Source of the DNA: Lewinellaceae bacterium | Lineage (GTDB): Bacteria; Bacteroidota; Bacteroidia; Chitinophagales; Saprospiraceae | Assembly (NCBI GenBank): GCA_024644235.1 | Contig: JAHELJ010000027.1 | Coordinates: 1 to 53,203 of the forward strand | Direction of reading: 5' to 3' | Length of the DNA stretch: 53,203 bases | In this document: one piece after another, positions 1-7,730 of the stretch | How the letters are laid out: each line of letters starts with the position of its first letter | How positions within the stretch are numbered: position 1 is the first letter of the stretch | The notes under the pieces: model-generated | Told to the model about the DNA's origin: nothing | Databases searched by the model: none | The model's input: the letters and a program-made list of their open reading frames with translations, nothing else | Translations under genes and position numbers: made by a program

Positions 1-2
1 TT

Positions 3-278
3 GGAGATCCAATCAATGAAATCTTTGACATCCGCTTTTTCACAGGCCCGGCCTTATCTTATGCCGTAAGTAAGAATTTATCGGATGTCTCGCTATTGTC
101 CAAAGATGATTTCAAAGATGCCGTGGTCGGTTGGGGTGCCGGAATCGGTTTTGATGCATCTATTGTCTTCCTTGATGTGGAGTATACCTTTGGAATATCA
201 GATGCGATAGAGACCGGCAATGAACAGTCCGCCTTGAACCTTTTCCATGCCAATGCGGGGATAAAGTTGGTTTTCTAA
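3..278 (+). CDS. Outer-membrane beta-barrel protein, C-terminal fragment
   Basis: The reading frame is open from the left edge of the window to a TAA at 276-278, so only the last 91 residues are seen. They show alternating hydrophobic/polar strands and end in '...NAGIKLVF', a terminal Phe after a strand, as is usual for outer-membrane barrels of the PorT/OmpW-like kind in Bacteroidota. The segment 'GWGAGIGFDASIVFLDVEY' reads like two barrel strands joined by a turn. The gene converges on argH with only 7 nt between the stop codons. The start, signal peptide and substrate are not visible, so the call is a fold-level guess. Confidence 0.6.
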   Translation, partial: GDPINEIFDIRFFTGPALSYAVSKNLSDVSLLSKDDFKDAVVGWGAGIGFDASIVFLDVEYTFGISDAIETGNEQSALNLFHANAGIKLVF

Positions 279-285
279 GTGTGGA

Positions 286-1617
286 CTATTCCGATATGAG
301 CTGTTTGACTTTTTCAAGGTATGAGAAATCGAAATCTTGTAGTACTGTATTTAGTTTTACGGCAATTGCATCGTTTCGCAGATTTCCCAGACTGCCTTCA
401 TGCGTGTGTGTTAGCTGATCTGGCCGCATCCGTTTACCCTTCTTCATCTCCTGCACTACCAGCTGATAGGCTTCCCTAAAGGGGGTGCCGTGTCTAACCA
501 ATTCGTTCACGCGCTCTACGGAGAAGATGAGATCGTACTTGTGGTCTTCCAGAATGTCTTGAGTCACTTGCACCTGTTTCAGACCGTGGTGAGTAATACG
601 TAGACTGGTATTCAGGTTTTGTAAAGCTGGAAATATCGACTCTTTAAGTATCTGAAAATCCCGGTGGTAGCCTGAGGGAAGATGACCGGTAGTGGCCAGA
701 ATCTGCGATGGCAGCTGACCCAGGGCATTGCCCCTGGCCCGGACCAATTCGAAGACGTCGGGATTTTTCTTGTGTGGCATGATACTGGAACCTGTCGTGA
801 ATTTTTCCGGCAATGTGATGAAGCCAAAATTCTGGCTGGCGTACAAGCAAATATCCATCGACAACTTGGCGAGGGTATTGCCGGTGGTAGCGCAGCCAAA
901 TGCCATAAACATCTCACTGCGACCTCTGCCGGCCTGGGCGTGAACAACGTTATAGTTCAGATCACGAAAGCCCAGGTAGTGCGTTGTTTTCGACCGGTCG
1001 ATCGGCAGTGAAGTACCATAACCGGCTGCAGAGCCCAGCGGATTCTGATTGATGATATCATAAATCGATTTCCAGAGCGTGAGGTCATCCACCAGGTTTT
1101 CGGCCTGGGCGCCAAACCACAATCCAAAGGATGATGGCATTGCTGCCTGCAGGTGAGTGTAGCCTGGCACAAGCACGTCTTTGAAACGTTCACTTTGATT
1201 CAGGCAGAGCCGCGCTAGCTGTTCCATCCCCTCTACCAGCATCCGTATGGCTTCCCGGAAATAAAGCCGTAGATCGGTCAGAATCTGATCATTCCGGGAA
1301 CGGCCGGTATGAATCTTTTTGCCGGTGTCACCCAGTGCCTTGGTGAGATCAGCCTCCACCTGCGAATGGATGTCTTCCACACCAGGTTGAATAACGTACC
1401 GATCTGCGGCAACTCGCTTGAATATCTCTTGGAGCTCAGATCTTAGATCCTGCCACTCTTCCTCTGAAACTAGTTTTACATCACGTAGCATCTTGGCATG
1501 AGCCAACGATCCGATCACATCGTGAGGAGCCAGCATCAGGTCGAAGTCGGGGTCATTACCGATGGTGAAAGCTTCAACTTCCTGGTCAAGACCAACTTCC
1601 TTTTGCCATAACTTCAT
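286..1617 (-). CDS. argH: Argininosuccinate lyase
   Basis: Cleaves argininosuccinate to arginine and fumarate, the last cytosolic step of arginine synthesis. At 443 residues it has normal length for the fumarase/aspartase superfamily. Visible motifs are HTGRSRND at residues 103-110 (substrate binding), THLQ at 154-157 (general acid region) and the family signature SSIMPHKKNPD at 277-287 with the catalytic serine loop. The ATG overlaps the end of the upstream deacetylase gene by 4 bp (ATGA), so translation is probably coupled. It is the last gene of the argB-argE'-argH operon on the minus strand; argG, which makes its substrate, lies 11.6 kb away in the other arg operon. Confidence 0.96.
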   Translation of the reverse strand: MKLWQKEVGLDQEVEAFTIGNDPDFDLMLAPHDVIGSLAHAKMLRDVKLVSEEEWQDLRSELQEIFKRVAADRYVIQPGVEDIHSQVEADLTKALGDTGKKIHTGRSRNDQILTDLRLYFREAIRMLVEGMEQLARLCLNQSERFKDVLVPGYTHLQAAMPSSFGLWFGAQAENLVDDLTLWKSIYDIINQNPLGSAAGYGTSLPIDRSKTTHYLGFRDLNYNVVHAQAGRGRSEMFMAFGCATTGNTLAKLSMDICLYASQNFGFITLPEKFTTGSSIMPHKKNPDVFELVRARGNALGQLPSQILATTGHLPSGYHRDFQILKESIFPALQNLNTSLRITHHGLKQVQVTQDILEDHKYDLIFSVERVNELVRHGTPFREAYQLVVQEMKKGKRMRPDQLTHTHEGSLGNLRNDAIAVKLNTVLQDFDFSYLEKVKQLISE

Positions 1618-2687
1618 GATGCAGGTCGGTATGCTGTGAGTAAAGATAGGTAGGTTTTTATCCCTTCCTCGATTTCCCTGAGATAAATAAACTCGTCTGC
1701 CATGTGTGATCTTGAGGAATCACCAGGCCCGAGTTTTACTGAAGGAAAAGGACACACAGCCTGATCAGAAAGGGTAGGGGAGCCATAGGTTTGCAAACCT
1801 TGCTGCAATGCCAGCTGTACAAACGGATGATCCACTGGGATAGCGGATGATTGCAGTCTGAACGAACGGGGCTTCAACTCGCTATCTGTCAGGACCGACT
1901 TCAGGATTTTAAATACCTCTTCATTGGAGTATCGTTCGTTTACTCGTACATCGATCACATAATGACACTCAGACGGCACCTGATTATGTTGTTCCCCGGC
2001 GTGGATCTGGCTTACGGTAGCTTTGGTAGTACCTAGCAATGTCGAACTTTTTCCGAAGGAAAAATCCCTTAGTTTCAGGATCTCCGCTGCTGCAATCTGG
2101 ATGGCATGACGATCAAGGTGATGGGCAGCATGTCCCGCCACTCCCTTGGTTAAGGCGTCCACCACGATGAGACCTTTTTCGGCAATGGCCAGTTTTAAAC
2201 CAGTTGGCTCACCTATGATTCCCAGATGAATTTCCGGCAACTCGTCCAATACACTGGAAAGACCCCCAGCCCCGGTAATTTCTTCTTCCCCTGCAGCGAC
2301 ATAGACCAGATTTACCGGTAAAGATTCATCCGAAAGCAAGTCAAAGGCGGCTAACAAAGCTATGAGCGGTCCGCCCGCATCGTTACTCCCCAAACCAAAC
2401 AGTTTGCCATCGATCACCTTGGGTACGAATGGATCACGGGTGTAGCCCTGATTTGGCTTTACCGTATCATGATGCGAGCAAAGCAAAACTGCCGGTTTGT
2501 TTGGGTCGAACTTGACAGCCCTGGCAATGATATTGTTGTGACAACGACTCACGATATGTCCCGCATCTCGCAGAAACACATCAAGGACTTCTGCAGTACC
2601 ATCCTCCTCCTTTGAGAAGGAGGGGATCCTGATCAGTTGCTCTAAAAGATCAAAATAGACGTTGATATCTTTTTGCTTTAGAGACAT
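1614..2687 (-). CDS. argE: M20 family N-acyl-citrulline (or N-acyl-ornithine) deacetylase, ArgE type
   Basis: Zinc peptidase-fold deacetylase (357 residues). Metal-site motifs are visible: SHHDTV at 71-76 (His72, Asp74), SNDAGG at 101-106 (bridging Asp103) and GEEE at 133-136 (catalytic and metal glutamates). In organisms that carbamoylate N-acyl-ornithine, as the transcarbamylase at 10176 implies, the matching deacetylase acts on N-acetyl- or N-succinyl-citrulline rather than on acetylornithine. That substrate assignment is inferred from context. No argJ was seen in the window. The gene sits between argB and argH, overlapping argB by 10 bp and argH by 4 bp, so the three genes form a tight operon. 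Confidence 0.9.
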   Translation of the reverse strand: MSLKQKDINVYFDLLEQLIRIPSFSKEEDGTAEVLDVFLRDAGHIVSRCHNNIIARAVKFDPNKPAVLLCSHHDTVKPNQGYTRDPFVPKVIDGKLFGLGSNDAGGPLIALLAAFDLLSDESLPVNLVYVAAGEEEITGAGGLSSVLDELPEIHLGIIGEPTGLKLAIAEKGLIVVDALTKGVAGHAAHHLDRHAIQIAAAEILKLRDFSFGKSSTLLGTTKATVSQIHAGEQHNQVPSECHYVIDVRVNERYSNEEVFKILKSVLTDSELKPRSFRLQSSAIPVDHPFVQLALQQGLQTYGSPTLSDQAVCPFPSVKLGPGDSSRSHMADEFIYLREIEEGIKTYLSLLTAYRPAS

Positions 2688-3457
2688 ATTCTGGTTCCGG
2701 TGGGTTCTTTTAAGTTTTTGAGTGAGTCGGCATGGGTAATGTATACCTTCTGAACCCCTTCTTTCAAAGCATCTAGAGCATTATCAATTTTCGGGATCAT
2801 ACCCTTACTAATCGAGCCAGCTGCTGCCATTGATTGGTAACTTGCTGTATCCAGTGTTTTTACAACGGTACTCTTGTCGCTAACATCGGAGAGTACACCG
2901 GGCAGATCGAGACATAGCCAGAGATTGACTTCGTAGTCGTCGCTCAGGGCTATCGAAACCCTGGTGGCAATCGTGTCTGCATTGGTGTTGAGTAGATGGC
3001 CATCATCGTCATGTGTGATCGGGCACAAAACAGGCATCAATCCCTTTTCTATCAGGGCATGCAGAAAGGTGGCATTAATGGAGACGATGTCTCCTACCCA
3101 GCCAAAGTCGATAGTGGGATGAATTCTTTTCACGGCCTGAATCACATTGCCATCGGCTCCGGATAGGCCGACTGCGGGACACCCAAGTTTGTGCAATTGA
3201 CTTACGATCCGCTTGTTCAGGAGGCCGGCATATGTCATTGCCACTACTTCTATGGTTTCGTCATCAGTGATGCGCCGTCCAGCTACCATCCGTGGTTGGA
3301 TTCCCAGCCGGCTGAGCCATTGGTCGGCTACCTTTCCACCACCATGCACCAGGATCTTGGGTCCGGACAAATAGGCAATATCCGATAGCGTGGCTTCAAG
3401 CGCCTGATGATCATTGATGATGACACCACCGATTTTTATTACTTGAATGGATTCCAT
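2678..3457 (-). CDS. argB: N-acetylglutamate (N-acylglutamate) kinase
   Basis: Phosphorylates the gamma-carboxylate of N-acylglutamate, the second step of the pathway. The 259 residues match the amino-acid kinase family. The N-terminal strand VIKIGG (residues 6-11), the glycine-rich loop HGGGK (39-43), and the region beginning MVAGRRITDD, which binds the substrate, are visible. It is the first gene of the argB-argE'-argH operon; its start lies 103 bp from the divergent gamma-glutamyltransferase, so the promoters of both must be in 3458-3560. I found no perfect TAnnTTTG box for argB there. The residues that give arginine feedback inhibition in long ArgB forms were not assessed. Confidence 0.95.
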   Translation of the reverse strand: MESIQVIKIGGVIINDHQALEATLSDIAYLSGPKILVHGGGKVADQWLSRLGIQPRMVAGRRITDDETIEVVAMTYAGLLNKRIVSQLHKLGCPAVGLSGADGNVIQAVKRIHPTIDFGWVGDIVSINATFLHALIEKGLMPVLCPITHDDDGHLLNTNADTIATRVSIALSDDYEVNLWLCLDLPGVLSDVSDKSTVVKTLDTASYQSMAAAGSISKGMIPKIDNALDALKEGVQKVYITHADSLKNLKEPTGTRICL

Positions 3458-3560
3458 AGCAACTCAGGAAAGATAGCCATTCTACCTGATTACACATTCG
3501 ATACAGAGATTGCATCATTTGAACTAACTTTAGCCGTGATTCAAAAAAAATTAAGTAGCC

Positions 3561-5432
3561 ATGACCTTCTCGAGATCCTTCCTATTCTCAATTGCTATCA
3601 TTATCAGCTGCACGAATACATGGAGTCAGCGCACTCAAAAACCGATTATCCATGCCAAGCATTGGCTCGCTATCACTGGCAAACCTCTGGGTGCTACCGC
3701 TGGTGCCATGATGTTTAGCCAGGGCGGTAACGCCGTGGATGCCTCCTGTGCCATGCTGGCTGCCACCTGCACAATGTGGGATGTGCTAAGCTGGGGTGGA
3801 GAAACCCAGGCACTCATCTATAATCCGAAGACGAAAAAAGTGATCGGCATTAATGCCCTTGGAGTAGCACCTACCGGTGCGACCGCCAAATTCTTCCTAG
3901 ACAAAGAAATGAAGTACCCTCCAAATTATGGTCCTCTGGCGGCTGTCACACCCGGCACTCCGGGTGGACTTTTCACGATGCTGGCAGAGTATGGTTCCAT
4001 GAGTCTGGAGCAAGTGCTCCAACCTGCCATCGATATGGCGGCCGGCTACCCAATAGAACGAGTCACTGCCAACCTGATAGAACGGCACAAGGAGCGAATC
4101 AAGCAGTGGAAGTATTCCAAGGAGATCTACCTGACCCACCTGGGAGAAGAAGAACGGGAGGCCCCCTATGAAGGAGAGATTTTTGTGCAGAAAGATCTGG
4201 AATTAACTTTACAAAAACTTGTGGAAGCAGAACAGACTGCGCTCAAGGCCGGAAAGAGCAGGAAGGAAGCGATCTATGCTGCCTACGACCGGTTCTATAA
4301 GGGCGATATCGCCGAAGAACTGGTAAGAGGCACGCAGGAAGAAGGGGGGTTGATCACGATGGAAGACCTGGCCAATTGGAAGGTATATATCGAGGAGCCT
4401 GCCATGACCAATTACAAAGGCATTGACATCTATAAGCTGACGCAATGGGTACAGGGACCCGTGATGCTGCAGGCGCTCAATATGCTTGAAGCCATGGACG
4501 TACAGGGCATGGGTTACAATACAGCGAAATACCTCCATGCGTTGTACCAGGTAATGAATATGACTTTCGCCGACCGCGACTTCTATTACGGAGATCCCTA
4601 CTTCGCTCCGGAAGAGCCGATGAAGGGCCTTCTTTCAAAAGACTACGCTAAGAAGCGTGCCGAAGAAATCAATTGGTCGAAGAACGATCCGGATGCCAAA
4701 CCGGGTGACCCTTATCCGTTTCAAGAGGGGAAAAACCCCTATTTGAAGTATTTAGAAAAATGGAGTAACACGAAAAGAGCTGATGAAGAAGCAGATTTTC
4801 AGCCAATTGGCTTCCAATCGGATACCGAATTTCCGGTAAGCGATCAGTACCTGGGTACTACATCGATCCAGGCTGCAGATGCCGAAGGATGGGTGGTCTC
4901 CATCACACCCAGTGGAGGATGGGTGCCGGCGGTAATTGCCGGCAAAACGGGCGTAGGCCTGAGCCAGCGGATGCAAAGTTTTGTGCTGAATGAGTGGGAG
5001 AATCCCTTCAACGTTGTGGAACCGGGCAAACGTCCCAGGGCGACACTCACTCCTGGCATCGCCTTAAAAGATGGCAAACCTTATCTCTCGTTCGCTGTAC
5101 AAGGAGGAGACAGCCAAGATCAAAATTTGCTGCAGTTCTTTCTCAATATGGTGGAGTTCGATATGAATGTGCAGGAAGCCGTGGAAGCAGCTAACATGAA
5201 CAGTTACCAACTCCGGGGCTCCTTCGGCGATCACGAAGTGGAGCCGGGCGTTATGCTGATCCAGGAAGGTACACCGGATTGGACCCGCAAGAAGCTACGA
5301 GAAATGGGCTATCAGCTTCAAGTGCGAGATCGCACTTCCGGACCGATTAATGCCATCTTCTTTGACTGGGAGCAGGGCAGTATGTGGGGCGGAGCCAGCA
5401 ATCACGGTGACGACTATGGGATAGGTTGGTGA
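3561..5432 (+). CDS. ggt: Gamma-glutamyltransferase family protein (divergent Ntn-hydrolase)
   Basis: Secreted or periplasmic Ntn-hydrolase expected to self-cleave into large and small subunits. Residues 1-22 form a signal peptide. The nucleophile region reads GTTSIQAAD, with Thr433 the likely N-terminal nucleophile of the small subunit; classic GGTs have TTHxSVxD here. The oxyanion-hole pair, usually SSM-P, reads ATLTP at 494-498, and the conserved PGGS reads QGGDS at 514-518, so it belongs to a divergent branch (YwrD/acylase-like) and may not use glutathione. It has 623 residues, slightly long. It is transcribed away from argB and converges on the sulfur operon; a role in recovering cysteine from peptides is possible but not shown. 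Confidence 0.85.
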   Translation: MTFSRSFLFSIAIIISCTNTWSQRTQKPIIHAKHWLAITGKPLGATAGAMMFSQGGNAVDASCAMLAATCTMWDVLSWGGETQALIYNPKTKKVIGINALGVAPTGATAKFFLDKEMKYPPNYGPLAAVTPGTPGGLFTMLAEYGSMSLEQVLQPAIDMAAGYPIERVTANLIERHKERIKQWKYSKEIYLTHLGEEEREAPYEGEIFVQKDLELTLQKLVEAEQTALKAGKSRKEAIYAAYDRFYKGDIAEELVRGTQEEGGLITMEDLANWKVYIEEPAMTNYKGIDIYKLTQWVQGPVMLQALNMLEAMDVQGMGYNTAKYLHALYQVMNMTFADRDFYYGDPYFAPEEPMKGLLSKDYAKKRAEEINWSKNDPDAKPGDPYPFQEGKNPYLKYLEKWSNTKRADEEADFQPIGFQSDTEFPVSDQYLGTTSIQAADAEGWVVSITPSGGWVPAVIAGKTGVGLSQRMQSFVLNEWENPFNVVEPGKRPRATLTPGIALKDGKPYLSFAVQGGDSQDQNLLQFFLNMVEFDMNVQEAVEAANMNSYQLRGSFGDHEVEPGVMLIQEGTPDWTRKKLREMGYQLQVRDRTSGPINAIFFDWEQGSMWGGASNHGDDYGIGW

Positions 5433-5564
5433 TGTGCGGTATGCGGTCTCCAGTTGCCGGTAATCGGTAGACATACAACTTTTTTAGTCATGGGCTTCGC
5501 TTAGCCTTTGGCCGTTGATCGTTTGAACCTTTTGACCCCTTCCACATTCAGTGAACAAGTCGGT

Positions 5565-5579
5565 AATCCCAACGGGATT
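5565..5579. other. Small palindrome AATCCC-AAC-GGGATT between convergent genes
   Basis: Six-base arms with a three-base spacer lie in the 187-bp gap between the convergent ggt and cysH genes. There is no adjacent T-run of note, so it is a weak terminator candidate at best. It could instead be one copy of a dispersed short palindrome; only one copy was noticed here. Confidence 0.3.
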
Positions 5580-5619
5580 GCTCACATGCATTAAATCACT
5601 AAATACTGATCACTGATGG

Positions 5620-6360
5620 CTACGAACCGCCACTGCCATTTGATACTCCGTTTACCTGCTGCTGCTTCAGAAAATAATTGGGATGCAGGCCGCACTCGCT
5701 CTGCCCCGTGTTTTGCCAACGACCACTTCTGCCTTCCCCTTTTCGGGTGCAGTGGGTACAGCCGACGGACCCATATCCATGCTTTTCCAGTGGATGCTGG
5801 GGCAAATTTTGTAGAGAGAAATAATAAAGGAAATCGCCTTCTGTCAGGTCGATCAAAGGGTGGAACTTGATTATGTCTCCCTGGTTTTCGAAGATGCGTA
5901 ATCTAGACCTAAAGTCGGTTTGCCAACCCATGAGACCAGCGATCCAAATCGTATGATTTTCAATTATTGGCTCCAGCGGAGCGATCTTATTTATCGTGCA
6001 GCACATGCGCGGGTGATCCATCCACCAAGATTCTTCCCGGGTGATGGCGTTGTGTGCCAGTTCCGGTTGTACTTCAATCACTTTGAGTCCCAGCTGAGCG
6101 CTCAAAGTATCTCGGTAATCGAGCGTTTCCTGAAAGTGATAGGTTGTATCAATGAAGTGCACTTTTTGTAGTGGCTGAATTTCACTGATATGGTACAAAA
6201 GGAATGCAGACTTGGTACCAAATGAGGAGGTACAAAGAATGTCATCCACGTCGAAGATTTCATAAAGTCTCCGGATCCTCTCCACAAAATTCAGTGGCTT
6301 GAATATTGCATTGAGCTCATCAAGCGAGATTTTTTGTTTGGTGGCGGTACTTAGTGTCAT
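5620..6360 (-). CDS. cysH: Adenylyl-sulfate (APS)/PAPS reductase with iron-sulfur cysteines
   Basis: Reduces activated sulfate to sulfite with thioredoxin. At 246 residues it is typical for CysH. It keeps the PP-loop region around residues 44-52 (TSSFGTKSA) and the catalytic C-terminal cysteine in SECGLH (Cys223). It also has the four cysteines Cys120-Cys121 and Cys201-x2-Cys204, which ligate a [4Fe-4S] cluster in the APS-using branch and are absent from the E. coli PAPS enzyme; the preferred substrate is therefore probably APS. It is the last gene of the sulfur operon, 12 bp after the precorrin-2 dehydrogenase gene. No ATP sulfurylase gene (cysDN or sat) is in the window. Confidence 0.93.
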   Translation of the reverse strand: MTLSTATKQKISLDELNAIFKPLNFVERIRRLYEIFDVDDILCTSSFGTKSAFLLYHISEIQPLQKVHFIDTTYHFQETLDYRDTLSAQLGLKVIEVQPELAHNAITREESWWMDHPRMCCTINKIAPLEPIIENHTIWIAGLMGWQTDFRSRLRIFENQGDIIKFHPLIDLTEGDFLYYFSLQNLPQHPLEKHGYGSVGCTHCTRKGEGRSGRWQNTGQSECGLHPNYFLKQQQVNGVSNGSGGS

Positions 6361-6372
6361 GTTCGGGTCGGT

Positions 6373-6960
6373 TTACGAGATCAAGGATTTGGTTACTTCG
6401 TTCAGGTAAGTGACTTTCTCCGAGAAATTTCCCTGGAGGCGGTCACGCAAGGTGCGTAGGTTGGTGAGCAATCCGTCTACTTCCTCGGGCAGGATGTCCT
6501 CCAATAGTTGCCGAAATCTCTTCGCAAAAGTAGGGGACTGGCCATTGGTTGAGATAGCGATCTTGAGATTGCCGCGAGTCACAATTGACCCCATATAGAA
6601 ATCACAAAGATCCGGGGTGTCAGCCACGTTTATCAAAACGCCAGCCGCCTTGCAGGCTTTGTAGATCTCTCGATTAATATCCCTATGGTTAGTGGCAGCA
6701 ATGACCAGATCAAAATGAGGCAGGACGACGGGATCGAATTTCTCATGAATAATGTTGACGTGATAAGTATGTCTGGCAAAGATCTCTATGATGGTATTGT
6801 CTATTTCAGGAGCCACCACAGTGACGTGCGCATCGGGACTGCTTTTTAGAAGAAAATGTAATTTTTCAATGGCGACGCTTCCGCCTCCCACGATTAGCAG
6901 TCGTAGCTTATTCATCTTAAGAAAGACAGGGTACAAGGTATTTTGTTCGTTCATTTCCAT
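6373..6960 (-). CDS. Precorrin-2 dehydrogenase / sirohydrochlorin ferrochelatase (CysG N-terminal, Met8-like)
   Basis: The 195-residue protein has a Rossmann dinucleotide-binding start (LLIVGGGSVAIEKL, about residues 21-34), followed by the conserved 'VIAATNHRDINREI' and 'VNVADTPDLCDFYMGSIVTRGNLKIAISTNGQSP' regions typical of the CysG N-terminal/Met8 family (shown here only as landmarks). It oxidises precorrin-2 to sirohydrochlorin and may insert iron, supplying siroheme for the sulfite reductase encoded two genes upstream. It overlaps the SUMT gene by 10 bp. In enterobacteria these two activities are fused in CysG; here they are separate coupled genes. Confidence 0.92.
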   Translation of the reverse strand: MEMNEQNTLYPVFLKMNKLRLLIVGGGSVAIEKLHFLLKSSPDAHVTVVAPEIDNTIIEIFARHTYHVNIIHEKFDPVVLPHFDLVIAATNHRDINREIYKACKAAGVLINVADTPDLCDFYMGSIVTRGNLKIAISTNGQSPTFAKRFRQLLEDILPEEVDGLLTNLRTLRDRLQGNFSEKVTYLNEVTKSLIS

Positions 6961-7730
6961 GTTCGGGCTACGTTTACCACCTGATTGACATACTCGGGAT
7001 GAAGACTCACATTTTCACCGATTACAATGATGCCTGGTGTACCAATTTGCTTTTCTTCAGCTTTCTCAACGATATTTTCAATCCTTCCGACTACGACTTT
7101 TTCATCCGGAAGGGTGCCATTTTGTATGATCATGACTGGGGTAGCATCTTTTTCCAGCGACTGGTAGATCGCTGCGATTTGCTTCAGTTTTCGTATTCCC
7201 ATCAGCAAAACCACTGTCGCGCTCGACTGTGCAGCTAAATGAATGTCTCCGGCCAGTTTATCGGATTTGGAAGTGGCGGTCAGTACCCAAAAACTTTCTG
7301 CCATACCCCTATTGGTCAGAGGAATGTGTTGACTGGCAGGTACTGCAATAGCACTTGAAATCCCCGGTATCACTTCTACAGGAATATCAAAAGCCTTGGC
7401 ATATTGCAGCTCTTCATGACCCCTTCCAAACACGAAGGGATCTCCCCCTTTTAGACGTACAACCTTGCCATATTTGTAGGCATGCTGCACCATCAGCAAG
7501 TTGATCTCCTCTTGCCGGTAGCTGTGCAATCCCGCTCGTTTCCCGACAAATTTGAGAATGGCACCTGGCTGGGCATAATTCAACAATTCCTGATTGACGA
7601 GTGCATCGTATAGAATCACATCTGCTCTTTGGATCGCCCTTAGAGCTTTCACCGTAATCAGCTCCGGGTCACCTGGTCCGGCTCCCACTATCGCGATGTG
7701 TGGTCGGGAATGTCTCATTCTGTTCCGCAT
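6951..7730 (-). CDS. cobA: Uroporphyrinogen-III C-methyltransferase (SUMT)
   Basis: Methylates uroporphyrinogen III twice with SAM to give precorrin-2, the first step to siroheme. The family's N-terminal signature 'VGAGPGDPELIT' lies at about residues 15-26, and 'RLKGGDPFVFGRG' follows in the middle of the 259-residue protein, both characteristic of SUMT. The start lies directly after the sulfite reductase stop with no gap, and the end overlaps the dehydrogenase gene by 10 bp, so it is an internal gene of the sulfur operon. The symbol cobA is used in the SUMT sense; no cobalamin genes are nearby, which supports a siroheme-only role here. Confidence 0.95.
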   Translation of the reverse strand: MRNRMRHSRPHIAIVGAGPGDPELITVKALRAIQRADVILYDALVNQELLNYAQPGAILKFVGKRAGLHSYRQEEINLLMVQHAYKYGKVVRLKGGDPFVFGRGHEELQYAKAFDIPVEVIPGISSAIAVPASQHIPLTNRGMAESFWVLTATSKSDKLAGDIHLAAQSSATVVLLMGIRKLKQIAAIYQSLEKDATPVMIIQNGTLPDEKVVVGRIENIVEKAEEKQIGTPGIIVIGENVSLHPEYVNQVVNVARTWK

